64,000 nucleotides of DNA. It comes from Methylophilus medardicus. GTDB lineage: Bacteria > Pseudomonadota > Gammaproteobacteria > Burkholderiales > Methylophilaceae. The notes under the pieces are model-generated. The model had not been told where the DNA came from and did not search any database. It saw nothing but the letters and a program-made list of their open reading frames with translations. The position numbers were made by a program, and so were the translations under genes. This document shows, piece by piece, positions 25,717-35,125 of this stretch (positions are counted from its first letter, which is position 1; each line of letters begins with the position of its first letter). The DNA lies in the NCBI RefSeq assembly GCF_006363955.1, contig NZ_CP040948.1, positions 124,001 through 188,000 of the forward strand, read 5' to 3'.

Positions 25717-28700
25717 GTGGCTATTCGCGTTGCATTGCATCATCGCACCAGTTATAAGTTCGACCGTCTGGTCAACCTATCTCCTCACGAAGTCCGCCTG
25801 AAACCTGCCGCGCATGCCCGCACGCCGGTCCTGTCGTATTCATTGAGTGTGCATCCCGAAAACCACTTTATCAACTGGCAACAAGACCCATACGGCAACT
25901 ACATTGCTCGCTTTGTGTTCCCTGAAATGGTGCGCGAGCTCGATTTTACGGTCGATTTAGTGGCAGATATGACGGTCATCAATCCGTTTGATTTCTTTGT
26001 TGAGAAATATGCCGAGCATTTTCCGTTTCAATATACCGAACAACAAGCGTTCGAATTAACGGCCTATTTTCAAACTGAGCCCATGACGCCGCTGTTGCAA
26101 GCTTGGATGGCGCGTATTCGCGCAGAGTTGATACAGCCTGCGGTCGGCATAGTTGATTTTCTGGTGGCCGTGAATCAACGCTTACAAGGTGATATTGGCT
26201 ACACCGTGCGCATGGAGCCGGGCATTCAGACACCAGAAGACACCCTGCAAAAACGCACAGGATCGTGCCGTGACTCGGCTTGGTTGTTGGTGCAAATCAT
26301 GCGTCACTTAGGGTTAGCCGCCCGTTTTGTATCTGGCTATTTGATACAGTTAAAAGCAGACGTAGAAGCGTTGGATGGCCCAAGCGGCACGGCAGTTGAT
26401 TTTACCGATCTCCACGCTTGGACAGAGGTGTTTATTCCCGGTGCTGGTTGGGTGGGGTTAGATCCTACCTCTGGGCTGATGGCGGGCGAGGGCCATATTC
26501 CCTTGGCTTGTACCGCCTTGCCCTCATCCGCAGCCCCGGTGGTTGGCTTTACGGATGTGGCCGAAGTCACTTTTCACCATGAGATGACCGTGACCCGCAT
26601 TCATGAGGATCCGCGCGTCACCAGACCCTACAGCGAGCCTGATTGGCAGGCCATCGAGCGCTTGGGTGAGCAGGTCGATATACAGTTGCAAAACATGGAT
26701 GTGCGGCTGACCCATGGCGGCGAGCCAACCTTCGTCTCTATTGATGACATGGATGGTGCACAATGGAACACGTTAGCACTGGGGGACCACAAGCGAAAAT
26801 TAGCGGGTGAGCTGGCGTTGCGGCTGAAAGCGCACTTTGCACCCAATGGCTTTTTGCATTATGGCCAAGGTAAGTGGTATCCCGGCGAGGCGTTGCCGCG
26901 TTGGGCGATTAATATGTACTGGCGACCCGATGGCGAGCCAGTGTGGCATGACCCGAGCCTGTTCTCGGTGGACGGCGAGCCGGATGGTTACAGCGCAAAA
27001 CAAGCAGAGATGTTTGCAATGCATTTGGCTGACAAGTTGGGCTTCCCGCGTGCCTGCATCATCCCCGCTTATGAGGATGTATGGTCGTTGTCACAACAGG
27101 AGCAACAGTTAGCGCACAATATCGATCCGCTAGCGGCCGATTTGAGTGATAGCGCCGAGCGAAAGCGTCTTGCCAATGCCTTGAATCAGGGCTTAGGTGA
27201 TATCGTGGGCTATGTGATGCCACTCAAGCCGGTAGAAAATTCTGTCAGCGGAGAATGGCTGACCAGTAAATGGCCGTTGCGCCGCGAGCACTTATATCTG
27301 TTGGCTGGGGACTCGCCGATGGGTTTGCGTTTGCCTTTGTCCTCATTACCCTGGCAATTGCCTGCAGACATCGAGCCGACCTTTGCGGTGGATGCATTTG
27401 CCGAGCAAGCCGCGCTTGGCACCGCCAAACGACCCAGTGTGCAGCTGAAGCATACCAACCAGCCTAGCGCGCGCGAGGTCATCCATACCGCGCTGTGCGT
27501 GCAAGTGCGACAGGGCCGCCTGCATATTTTCATGCCACCGGTCACACGCCTAGAAGATTATCTTGATTTGCTAGGGGTTATTGAGCAAACGGCTAGCACG
27601 CTTGGGCTGAAATTGTGGCTTGAAGGCTACACCCCTCCGCGAGATAGCCGATTAAGATTGCTCAGTGTGACGCCTGATCCCGGTGTGATCGAGGTCAATG
27701 TCCATCCAGCCAAGTGCTGGAAAGAACTGGTGGCGAACACCTCTACGCTTTACGAAGCCGCGCGCCTGTGTCGGCTTGGCACCGAGAAGTTCATGCTGGA
27801 TGGCCGCCACACGGGGACTGGCGGGGGTAATCATGTCACGCTAGGTGGTGAGACCGCCGCTGACAGCCCGATCTTGCGTCGGCCAGATGTGTTGCGCAGC
27901 CTGATTACTTATTGGCAAAATCATCCCGCCTTATCTTATCTTTTTTCTGGCACCTTTATCGGCCCAACCAGCCAAGCACCGCGCGTCGATGAGGCGCGCG
28001 ACGATAACTTGTACGAGTTGGGCATCGCTTTTCAGCAGATGGAAAAAATGCTGACGCCGGGGGAGGAGAGTCAGCAGCCTTGGCTAGTCGACAGGTTACT
28101 GCGCCATTTGCTGGTGGATTTAACCGGCAACACCCATCGTGCCGAGTTTTCTATCGACAAACTGTATTCGCCAGATGGCCCGACTGGACGCTTGGGGCTG
28201 GTGGAATTCAGGGCATTTGAAATGCCGCCGCACGCCCGGATGAGCTTGTTGCAAGGATTGCTGTTGCGGGCGCTGGTGGCTCGGTTCTGGAAAACTCCTT
28301 ACACAGGAAAACTGGTGCCTTGGGGCACCGAATTGCATGATCGCTGGATGCTGCCACACTTTGTTGCACAAGATATGGCCGATGTGGTGGCCGATTTACG
28401 CGGAGCGGGTTTTGCGTTTGAACAGCGCTGGTTTGAGCCCTTTGTCGAGTTTCGATTCCCGCGCTATGGTACGGTGGCCTATGATGGCATTGAACTCGAA
28501 CTACGGCAGGCCATTGAGCCTTGGAACGTGCTGGGGGAAGAAGTTTCTGGCGGAAGCACAGCGCGTTACGTGGATTCGTCTGTAGAGCGCATGCAGCTTC
28601 GGGTGCGGGGGTTGACCAATCATCGCCATGTGATCACCTGCAATGGTCGTCCGTTACCGTTACAACCCACCGGGAACGCTGGTGAGTATGTCGCCGGCAT

Positions 28701-29004
28701 CCGCTTTCGCGCTTGGAATCCATGGTCAGCATTACATCCAACGATTCCGGTGCAGGCACCCCTGATATTTGATTTGGTGGATACATGGAGCCAAAAATCC
28801 TTGGGGGGCTGCACCTACCATGTGTCGCATCCGGGCGGGCGCAATTACAGCACTTTCCCAGTCAATGCGAATGAGGCGGAGGCTCGTCGGTTTGCACGTT
28901 TTTGGGGGCATGGACACACGCCAGGCAAGCTTGAAGTGGTGAAAGAACCACAGAATCCAAGTTTTCCGTTTACGCTAGACCTGCGCTGGCAGGCCAATAT
29001 GTGA
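25717..29004 (+). CDS. Transglutaminase-like / DUF2126 putative amidoligase fusion protein
   Basis: The 1095-residue product combines two parts. Residues 1-290 are a bacterial transglutaminase-like N-terminal domain plus papain-like core with the triad Cys in TGSCRDSAWLLV, His in DLHAWTEVF and Asp in LDPTSG. Residues about 325-1090 are DUF2126, named in Pfam as a putative amidoligase, with LTHGGEPTFVSIDD, YGQGKWYPGE, GRHTGTGGGNHVTLGG and VEFRAFEMPPHARMS. The first part could cut or transfer amides, the second form amide bonds. Start is GTG with GGA 7 bases upstream. The ATP-grasp and second transglutaminase genes follow, a neighbourhood known from comparative genomics as a predicted peptide-modification system with unknown product. 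Confidence 0.9.
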   Translation: MAIRVALHHRTSYKFDRLVNLSPHEVRLKPAAHARTPVLSYSLSVHPENHFINWQQDPYGNYIARFVFPEMVRELDFTVDLVADMTVINPFDFFVEKYAEHFPFQYTEQQAFELTAYFQTEPMTPLLQAWMARIRAELIQPAVGIVDFLVAVNQRLQGDIGYTVRMEPGIQTPEDTLQKRTGSCRDSAWLLVQIMRHLGLAARFVSGYLIQLKADVEALDGPSGTAVDFTDLHAWTEVFIPGAGWVGLDPTSGLMAGEGHIPLACTALPSSAAPVVGFTDVAEVTFHHEMTVTRIHEDPRVTRPYSEPDWQAIERLGEQVDIQLQNMDVRLTHGGEPTFVSIDDMDGAQWNTLALGDHKRKLAGELALRLKAHFAPNGFLHYGQGKWYPGEALPRWAINMYWRPDGEPVWHDPSLFSVDGEPDGYSAKQAEMFAMHLADKLGFPRACIIPAYEDVWSLSQQEQQLAHNIDPLAADLSDSAERKRLANALNQGLGDIVGYVMPLKPVENSVSGEWLTSKWPLRREHLYLLAGDSPMGLRLPLSSLPWQLPADIEPTFAVDAFAEQAALGTAKRPSVQLKHTNQPSAREVIHTALCVQVRQGRLHIFMPPVTRLEDYLDLLGVIEQTASTLGLKLWLEGYTPPRDSRLRLLSVTPDPGVIEVNVHPAKCWKELVANTSTLYEAARLCRLGTEKFMLDGRHTGTGGGNHVTLGGETAADSPILRRPDVLRSLITYWQNHPALSYLFSGTFIGPTSQAPRVDEARDDNLYELGIAFQQMEKMLTPGEESQQPWLVDRLLRHLLVDLTGNTHRAEFSIDKLYSPDGPTGRLGLVEFRAFEMPPHARMSLLQGLLLRALVARFWKTPYTGKLVPWGTELHDRWMLPHFVAQDMADVVADLRGAGFAFEQRWFEPFVEFRFPRYGTVAYDGIELELRQAIEPWNVLGEEVSGGSTARYVDSSVERMQLRVRGLTNHRHVITCNGRPLPLQPTGNAGEYVAGIRFRAWNPWSALHPTIPVQAPLIFDLVDTWSQKSLGGCTYHVSHPGGRNYSTFPVNANEAEARRFARFWGHGHTPGKLEVVKEPQNPSFPFTLDLRWQANM

Positions 29005-29043
29005 ACATCCTGTTACACTCACGGTCTTGTGAATCCATGAATT

Positions 29044-31608
29044 TTGATCGCACCCAGCATGCAATCAGTGCTTAATCAGCTTTATTTTTCTGACCGCTAC
29101 AACGAAATGTTGGATAGCAATGGGTCGGCGCGCCCGCACTGGCAGGCGCTATTGACCCAGATTGAGTCAGAAGAGCCTGCGGTCATGCGCAAACGTATCG
29201 AGGCGGTTCAGCGGCAGGTGCGCGATAATGGCGTGACTTACAATGTGTATGCCGATACACACGGCGTACAGCGCCCGTGGGATCTAGATGTGTTGCCGCT
29301 GATTATTCCGCAAAACGAATGGCAGCATATTGCCGCTTCTGTGGCACAGCGTGCGACCTTGCTCAATAAAGTGTTACTAGACGTTTATGGTGAGCAACGA
29401 TTACTCGCCAGTGGTCAATTGCCGCCTGCGCTCATTTACGGGCACAACGGTTTCCTGCCTTCCTGCGTCGGCATCCCGCACTACGATAATGTTGCGCTGC
29501 ATCATTACGCAGTGGACCTCGCCCGCGCGCCAAATGGTCAATGGTGGGTGGTCTCCGACCGTACACAAGGCCCCACTGGTGCTGGCTATGCGCTCGAAAA
29601 TCGCACTATTATCTCGAGTGCGTTTCCTGAACTGTTTCGTGATCTTAATATCGAGCGGCTGAGTGGATTTTTTGCCAGCATGCGTGACAGTCTGGCACAT
29701 TGGGGTCATCGGGTCGCCGACAATCAGGCGCAAACGGTCCCTGGCATCACCGCATTGGGACAGGGTGAGCCGCCATTGGTGGTCATTTTGACGCCAGGAC
29801 CCTATAACGAAACCTATCATGAGCAATCGTTCTTGGCGGGTTATCTGGGATACCCTTTGGTACAAGGAAACGACCTGACCGTGCGTAACGGCATCGTCTG
29901 GCTGAAAACCATTGCTGGCCTGCGGCCCGTGCATGCGATTTTGCGCCGCATTGATGATGATTATTGTGATCCCTTAGAGCTCAATTCCGGGTCGTTGCTG
30001 GGGGTGGCGGGTCTCACCCAAGTTGCGCGTTTAGGCAATGTGTTGATCGCCAATGCTTTAGGCGCCAATTTGCTGCAATCTGGCGCGTTGCTGGGTTTTT
30101 TGCCCAGTTTGTGTCGGTCATTGTTGGGCGAATCTTTACGCATGCCGTCCGTCGCGACCTGGTGGTGTGGTGAGCCCGCGGCGCTTGAATATGTGGTGCA
30201 ACACCTTGATACGCTGGTGATCAAGCCGGCTTACCCGCAGGTGCGCTCTTCGCCTATCTTTGGCGAAGACTTAAATCCCAGTCAAAAAGAGGCTTTAATC
30301 GCAAAGTTGCGTGCACAACCTGACCATTACATTGCGCAAGAGCAAGTGGATATCTCGCACGCGCCGGTGTTGACGCATCCGCAACATCAGCCACAAATCG
30401 GCGCATTAGCCGTCAGTTTGCGTGTGTATGCGTTTGCGACCCCCAAAGGGTATGCGATTTTGCCGGGCGGCTTGTCTCGCGTGGCCAGTGGCAAGGATGA
30501 CCGCGTGGTGACCATGCAACGCGGCGGCACCAGCAAAGATACTTGGGTGTTGTCGCATGACCGCCAGCCGCCATTCAGCTTGCTGCGCAAAACCAATTCT
30601 AGTCTCGACTTGGTGCGCGAGAACGCCTATCTGTCGAGCCGCATGGCAGAAAACCTATTCTGGTATGGTCGCTACTCCGTGCGTAACCTGCAAAAAGCCC
30701 TGATGTTGCGGGCCACCATACGGTCATTACTCGAATATACGCCTGAAATGCGCGAAGGCGAGTGGGCGACCATGCAGGGCTTGTGTCTGTGGTTTGATCT
30801 GTTGCCTGCGCCCGAAGATGAAGAAGCGCTCAGCAACTGGCAACCTTGGACAGACAGTGACATCGAACCTTTGTTGATTCAAGCGGTGTTCTCTCAACAA
30901 TCGAGCAGTCTGGCCACCAGCGTGCAGCAGTTATTTCAGCAAGCGTTTAACTTGCGTGAGCGCATCTCAAACGATCACTGGCGGACAGTCAATGTGTTGT
31001 CACGATTGTTTATAACCCGGCACCAACATGCCACATTGCAAGATGCGATGTCGCACATTGAACAGGCCATCAATCACTTTGTGACGCTGACTGGCTTTGC
31101 GATGGACTGGATGACGCGTGACCTCGGTTGGCGCTTCATGTCTCTCGGACGGCGTATTGAACGCTTGCAGTTCATGTGTGTGTTGATGAGTCGCGCGCTC
31201 AATATGCCGATGCATAGCAATCTAGAATGGTTGTTACAAGTAACCAATAACCTGGTGACTTATCGTGCGCGCTATGCGGCGCAACCGGAATGGTTGCCCG
31301 TGCTAGACCTCTTATTAATGGATGGCAATAACCCGAATTCTGTGGTGTTTCAAATCAAGGGGCTGGTAAAGTACCTCGAAGAAATGGATGCGCAGGATAA
31401 CGCGGGTGGCATCGCTGCCGAGCTGAAGGATTGCTGGCAAGCGCTGATTCAGCTGGATCCTGACCAATGCTTTAGTGCAGGCAATCAGACCTTAGCCGCT
31501 TGGCTGAACCACACCTATGAAGTGACGCTCCACTTGTCTGACCGATTAAATGTGCGTTTTTTCAGCTACGCTAATCCGCTGGTGACCCAAGATTCTCAGG
31601 TGAGCTGA
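29044..31608 (+). CDS. Circularly permuted ATP-grasp fused to alpha-E domain
   Basis: The 854-residue product has an N-terminal circularly permuted ATP-grasp domain (DUF404/DUF407 type; residues about 75-470, with RPWDLDVLPLIIP, GPYNETYHEQSFLAGYLGY, RRIDDDYCDPLEL and VIKPAYPQVRSSPIFGE) and a C-terminal alpha-E helical domain (DUF403; from about 515, ENAYLSSRMAENLFWYGRY). The ATP-grasp part is expected to ligate a carboxylate to an amine through an acyl-phosphate. In many genomes the two domains are separate genes; here they are one. The frame opens with TTG at 29044, but the ATG at 29059 may be the true start; neither has a clear Shine-Dalgarno. The stop overlaps the next ATG by one base. Confidence 0.88.
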   Translation: MIAPSMQSVLNQLYFSDRYNEMLDSNGSARPHWQALLTQIESEEPAVMRKRIEAVQRQVRDNGVTYNVYADTHGVQRPWDLDVLPLIIPQNEWQHIAASVAQRATLLNKVLLDVYGEQRLLASGQLPPALIYGHNGFLPSCVGIPHYDNVALHHYAVDLARAPNGQWWVVSDRTQGPTGAGYALENRTIISSAFPELFRDLNIERLSGFFASMRDSLAHWGHRVADNQAQTVPGITALGQGEPPLVVILTPGPYNETYHEQSFLAGYLGYPLVQGNDLTVRNGIVWLKTIAGLRPVHAILRRIDDDYCDPLELNSGSLLGVAGLTQVARLGNVLIANALGANLLQSGALLGFLPSLCRSLLGESLRMPSVATWWCGEPAALEYVVQHLDTLVIKPAYPQVRSSPIFGEDLNPSQKEALIAKLRAQPDHYIAQEQVDISHAPVLTHPQHQPQIGALAVSLRVYAFATPKGYAILPGGLSRVASGKDDRVVTMQRGGTSKDTWVLSHDRQPPFSLLRKTNSSLDLVRENAYLSSRMAENLFWYGRYSVRNLQKALMLRATIRSLLEYTPEMREGEWATMQGLCLWFDLLPAPEDEEALSNWQPWTDSDIEPLLIQAVFSQQSSSLATSVQQLFQQAFNLRERISNDHWRTVNVLSRLFITRHQHATLQDAMSHIEQAINHFVTLTGFAMDWMTRDLGWRFMSLGRRIERLQFMCVLMSRALNMPMHSNLEWLLQVTNNLVTYRARYAAQPEWLPVLDLLLMDGNNPNSVVFQIKGLVKYLEEMDAQDNAGGIAAELKDCWQALIQLDPDQCFSAGNQTLAAWLNHTYEVTLHLSDRLNVRFFSYANPLVTQDSQVS

Positions 31609-32495
31609 TGCGTTACCAAGTCGAACATCAAACCGTGTATCGCTACGATGTGCCTGTGCTGCAATCGCAGCAATTATTGCATATGATGCCACGGCAAACG
31701 GATTTTCAACATTGTGAGTCGTATACGCTGGTTTGTGTGCCGACCCCCGCCGAGCAGTCGCGGCGGCTCGATTTTTTCGGTAATCATAATGATTATGTGA
31801 CGCTGCTGGTGCCACATCAGTCGCTACAGGTGACTTCGCGCTTTCAGGTCAGCGTGTTGCCGCGGCCGCGGCTCTCCGCGCTGTCACAAAGCCCAGCCTG
31901 GGAATCCGTGCAAGCGGCGTTGCAGTTACAGGGCACGCAACATCTGGCAGCCGCCCCTTACATTGCGGCAACCACAAAAGTGACTTGCAGCGAGGCGCTG
32001 GCCAGTTTTGCCCGGCTTTGTTTTACCCCGCAACGGCCACTGATAGAAGCCGCCATGGCGTTGACGCAACATATTTACCGTGAGTTCGAATTTGATCCGC
32101 AGGCCACAGACATTTCAACGCCGCTAGAAGAAGTGCTCAAAGGCCGCCGTGGGGTGTGTCAGGATTTTGCGCATCTAATGATCGGCGCCATGCGTTCGGT
32201 CGGGCTCGCTTGCCGCTATGTCAGCGGCTATATTCTTACCCATCCGCCCGCTGGACAACCAAGATTGGTAGGCGCAGATGCCTCGCATGCTTGGGTGTCT
32301 GTGTATTGTCCGGTGCATGGTTGGATCGATTTTGATCCGACCAATAACTGTCTGGTGCAACAAGACCATATTACGGTAGCTTGGGGCCGAGATTTTAGTG
32401 ATGTCTCGCCCATGCGCGGTGTGGTATTGGGCGGCGGCCAGCAACATCTAAGCGTGAAAGTGACCGTGACCCCGTTAGAATACGCGACGCTGTAA
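31608..32495 (+). CDS. Transglutaminase-like cysteine protease family protein
   Basis: The 295-residue product has the bacterial transglutaminase N-terminal domain (MRYQVEHQTVYRYDVPVLQSQQ) and a core with the catalytic Cys in GVCQDFAHLMIGAMR, His in DASHAWVSVYCP and Asp in IDFDPTNNC. It has no signal peptide and so should act in the cytoplasm, together with the two upstream gene products. It is a shorter relative of the N-terminal part of the 25717 gene. It may process or reverse the amide links made by the ligases; this is inference. A terminator follows at 32612. Confidence 0.9.
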   Translation: MRYQVEHQTVYRYDVPVLQSQQLLHMMPRQTDFQHCESYTLVCVPTPAEQSRRLDFFGNHNDYVTLLVPHQSLQVTSRFQVSVLPRPRLSALSQSPAWESVQAALQLQGTQHLAAAPYIAATTKVTCSEALASFARLCFTPQRPLIEAAMALTQHIYREFEFDPQATDISTPLEEVLKGRRGVCQDFAHLMIGAMRSVGLACRYVSGYILTHPPAGQPRLVGADASHAWVSVYCPVHGWIDFDPTNNCLVQQDHITVAWGRDFSDVSPMRGVVLGGGQQHLSVKVTVTPLEYATL

Positions 32496-32611
32496 CCGCC
32501 AGTTGGTCGCGAGCGTTGTCAACTTGGGTGGATGTTGATCAAAGCATTGGGTGGCTTCTGGTTTATTCTGACCTTCTCTGAGCAACAGAGGGTCATCCAG
32601 TCCACAATTGG

Positions 32612-32636
32612 GCCCCGCATTGGCGGGGCTTTTTTT
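32612..32636 (+). terminator. Intrinsic terminator of the transglutaminase/ATP-grasp operon
   Basis: GCCCCGC (32612-32618) and GCGGGGC (32623-32629) form a perfect 7-bp stem with a 4-base loop, followed by seven T (32630-32636). It lies downstream of the plus-strand operon and before the convergent amidase gene. Confidence 0.88.
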
Positions 32637-32647
32637 GTCTAGCGGCC

Positions 32648-33541
32648 TCAGCCATAGCGCTGGTGAAAAGTGTCCTTGAGTAGTTGTCTGAACTCGGTCA
32701 TGGTCATCGACAGTGCGCCACCGGGATCGTTTTTACGCCAACGGCCAATGCCTTTGGGACCCGCGGCTTCGTCATGGCCCAAGACATAATCAAAGTTAAA
32801 CACGGATGGATGATTGGCTTTGGCCCAGAGTAAAAATTCGATGAGTGCGGTTTCTTGCGCTTGGGTATAAGGTAAGTATGCGCCCGCCAGTATGTTGTCC
32901 CGATTCTCCGCAATTATCCGCACTTTTTTTGCATCAATAGGTTGCTTAAAGTCGGTATCCCAGTAGGTGTAATACTTGCCCTGATGCAGCACGAGGCGGC
33001 CGGGGTTGGTGATCTCTATGCCCACCAGAAAATTTGACACGCCATTGCGTCTGACACCCTCTATCGACCACGCACTCTCGCCTGCATGGTAGCCCCATTG
33101 ATTGAGCGGATTCGCTTGCACCAGCTTGCCATCGGTGCCGATACAACAAAAAAAGTAGGGGCTGCTGGCGATGGCTGCGGTCGCATCCTCGAGCCCTTTT
33201 TGATACTGACCCGCCGTAAAGTGTACGATGGCGCCTTGTGGATAGCCTTTGGGATACGCACCCTTTGCCGGGCGGCGCAGATCAGTGCGAACGACGGCTT
33301 CTGGATACCACAGCTTTCGTTCGTCGAGCGGATAGCGCTTTTTTTCAGTGACCTGCGCTTCCGGCTGTAAGTTGGGGCGCACAGGCTCCGGAGGACTGAA
33401 CTCTTCGGGCACCGCTTCTTCGAGCAGTTGCGAGAGGATCTCTATTTGGCTGAGCGCCAAGGCATCCACTTTGGGATCGGCAGACAGCCGGGCAATTTGC
33501 ATGGCTGACCATCGCAGGGTATACAGTGTTGCTTTGTCCAT
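32648..33541 (-). CDS. N-acetylmuramoyl-L-alanine amidase (Amidase_2/PGRP family), no signal peptide
   Basis: The 297-residue product has a C-terminal zinc amidase domain (about residues 95-285): the first zinc His in AIVHFTAG, the conserved WGYHAGES and VGIEITNPG segments, the second His in YVLGHDEAAGPKGIGR and the Asp of KNDPGGAL. This family cleaves the bond between muramic acid and the stem peptide. The N-terminal 90 residues are helical then Pro/Glu-rich and carry no signal peptide or membrane helix, so the enzyme may be cytoplasmic or released by lysis, as phage endolysins are. No phage gene is near. The ATG at 33541 has AAGGAG 8 bases upstream, which decides against the TTG at 33556. 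Confidence 0.85.
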   Translation of the reverse strand: MDKATLYTLRWSAMQIARLSADPKVDALALSQIEILSQLLEEAVPEEFSPPEPVRPNLQPEAQVTEKKRYPLDERKLWYPEAVVRTDLRRPAKGAYPKGYPQGAIVHFTAGQYQKGLEDATAAIASSPYFFCCIGTDGKLVQANPLNQWGYHAGESAWSIEGVRRNGVSNFLVGIEITNPGRLVLHQGKYYTYWDTDFKQPIDAKKVRIIAENRDNILAGAYLPYTQAQETALIEFLLWAKANHPSVFNFDYVLGHDEAAGPKGIGRWRKNDPGGALSMTMTEFRQLLKDTFHQRYG

Positions 33542-33770
33542 TTGCGGCTCCTTCAAGATTCAGGGCTGCCACCTGCAATATCCTCCAGTGGCTGGCGGGT
33601 TAAGGCATGGCACAAGGTCATGTGTTTTTATGGTAGCTGTGCTGGGTTGCCGCGTGTGGATTTTTAATCGATTTGCTGACCACCAAGCGCATTTTTGTCA
33701 AAAAAGTATGTTTTTAGTCATCCCCTACTCGCGGTAAAATACTGTTTTACAGGCATAAAGAGCGCAGTCA

Positions 33771-34430
33771 GTGATTAAAGCAGCTATTTTTGACATGGAC
33801 GGTCTATTGATCGATTCCGAACGCATCATTATGCAAGGCTGCATCGAGGCCGCGGCGACGATCGGCATCACCTACACCCAAGCTGAATACGTTGAATTGG
33901 TGGGAAGGGTATGGTCGGACTCGACACGCCTGATGACCCAGCAGTTGGGTAGTGAGGCCAATTTTCAGCATGTGATGCAGGGCCTGAATGCGTTTTTGGC
34001 TGCGCGCGACCATGCGTTTCCACTCAAAGCCGGTGTAGAGCCCTTGTTGGCCTACTACCAAGCGCAAGGCATTGTCTGCAGTGTGGCATCCTCTTCGCCC
34101 ATTCCGCACATCACCCACCGTTTAACGCATACCGGTGTCTTGCCTTATTTTAGCCAAGTCACCAGCGGCCAAGAGGTGCAGCGCGGCAAACCGAGTCCGG
34201 ATATCTATTTACTTGCGCTTGAGAAATTAGGTTTGGCTGCTGAAGAGTGTATTGCCTTTGAAGATAGCGAGCTGGGGGCGCAAGCCGCGATTGCGGCTGG
34301 CTTGCGCGTGGTAGTCGTGCCTGACCTCAGGCAACCTAGCGCGCAGGTGCGTGCACAAGCGCATCAAGTGGTGGATAGCCTGCATGACTGGTTGATGCAT
34401 CATGATGCGTTGAGCGGTTGCCTGCTTTAG
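33771..34430 (+). CDS. HAD-IA family hydrolase (phosphatase/phosphoglucomutase-like)
   Basis: The 219-residue product is a HAD phosphohydrolase: motif I FDMDGLLIDSE at residues 7-17 (nucleophile Asp8), motif II in SVASSSPIPH, motif III Lys in RGKPSPDIY, and motif IV FEDSELGAQAA. The helical cap between motifs I and II is the C1 type. Substrate cannot be told; relatives hydrolyse sugar phosphates or interconvert beta-glucose phosphates. The start is GTG. Its end overlaps the convergent methyltransferase stop by four bases. Confidence 0.88.
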   Translation: MIKAAIFDMDGLLIDSERIIMQGCIEAAATIGITYTQAEYVELVGRVWSDSTRLMTQQLGSEANFQHVMQGLNAFLAARDHAFPLKAGVEPLLAYYQAQGIVCSVASSSPIPHITHRLTHTGVLPYFSQVTSGQEVQRGKPSPDIYLLALEKLGLAAEECIAFEDSELGAQAAIAAGLRVVVVPDLRQPSAQVRAQAHQVVDSLHDWLMHHDALSGCLL

Positions 34431-35062
34431 GGCGAAAGCAACCACACCGTTTCTTCCGCAGGATATTGCCCCTTTAAGCCTTTCTCAAGCGATTGCGTCG
34501 CCAACTGCTTGAGTTGGTAATCTGCGGCGTAGTGCGCTTGCACCTCCGTCGTATTGACACTGAACGGTGGGCCTGCCAGTAATGACTGGTCGTAGGCAAA
34601 ACTGATGAGCAGCTGTGGCGCGCGATGGGTGATATCCATCAAGTGTCGGCTGTACGATTGACGCATCTGCGCGGGCAACGCAATCAGCGCTGCGCGGTCG
34701 TAGATCGCATCTACCTTCCCGAGCAGCGTGTCGGTTAGCGCGAAAAAATCGCCCTGAAAAACCTCGATTTGCGCGGCATGGAAATGCTTCAATGGGCCGC
34801 GTTGCGTGACCGCCGGTAACAGATCGAGCGACGCAAACAGCGCCTCCACGGCTAACTCACTGAGTTCCACCGCCACGACATGCTGCCCTTGTGCCAATAG
34901 CCAGTGAATATCGAGTGTTTTGCCACACAATGGCACAAATACCCGCTGGCCGGGCGTTAACTGCAGCGTTTGAAAATAGCGCGCTAACCAAGGATTCACC
35001 GTACCCAAGTGAAAGCCAATTTGTTGGTTTTGCCAGCGTTGGTGCCAGAATGCGTGGTCCAT
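34427..35062 (-). CDS. tmpT: Thiopurine S-methyltransferase family protein
   Basis: The 211-residue product matches bacterial TPMT, which uses S-adenosylmethionine to methylate thiopurines and, in bacteria, selenium or tellurium oxyanions. Visible motifs are the start MDHAFWHQRWQNQQIGFHLG, the SAM-binding VFVPLCGKTLDIHWLLAQG, VVAVELSELAVEALF and DAIYDRAALIALPAQMRQSY. The ATG at 35062 gives the conserved N-terminus; an upstream TTG at 35086 would add eight unconserved residues. The stop overlaps that of the HAD gene. Confidence 0.93.
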   Translation of the reverse strand: MDHAFWHQRWQNQQIGFHLGTVNPWLARYFQTLQLTPGQRVFVPLCGKTLDIHWLLAQGQHVVAVELSELAVEALFASLDLLPAVTQRGPLKHFHAAQIEVFQGDFFALTDTLLGKVDAIYDRAALIALPAQMRQSYSRHLMDITHRAPQLLISFAYDQSLLAGPPFSVNTTEVQAHYAADYQLKQLATQSLEKGLKGQYPAEETVWLLSP

Positions 35063-35125
35063 AAGAATGTGCAATGCGTTGATCAATGCCTATTATAAGG
35101 CAGCACTGCGAGGCAGGTGCGAATA

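Noticed and set aside
31786-31800. AATCATAATGATT palindrome
   Set aside because: It is inside the coding sequence of the transglutaminase-like gene and is explained by codons.
33741-33755. CTGTTTTACAG, resembling a LexA box
   Set aside because: Only three bases separate CTGT and ACAG instead of eight.
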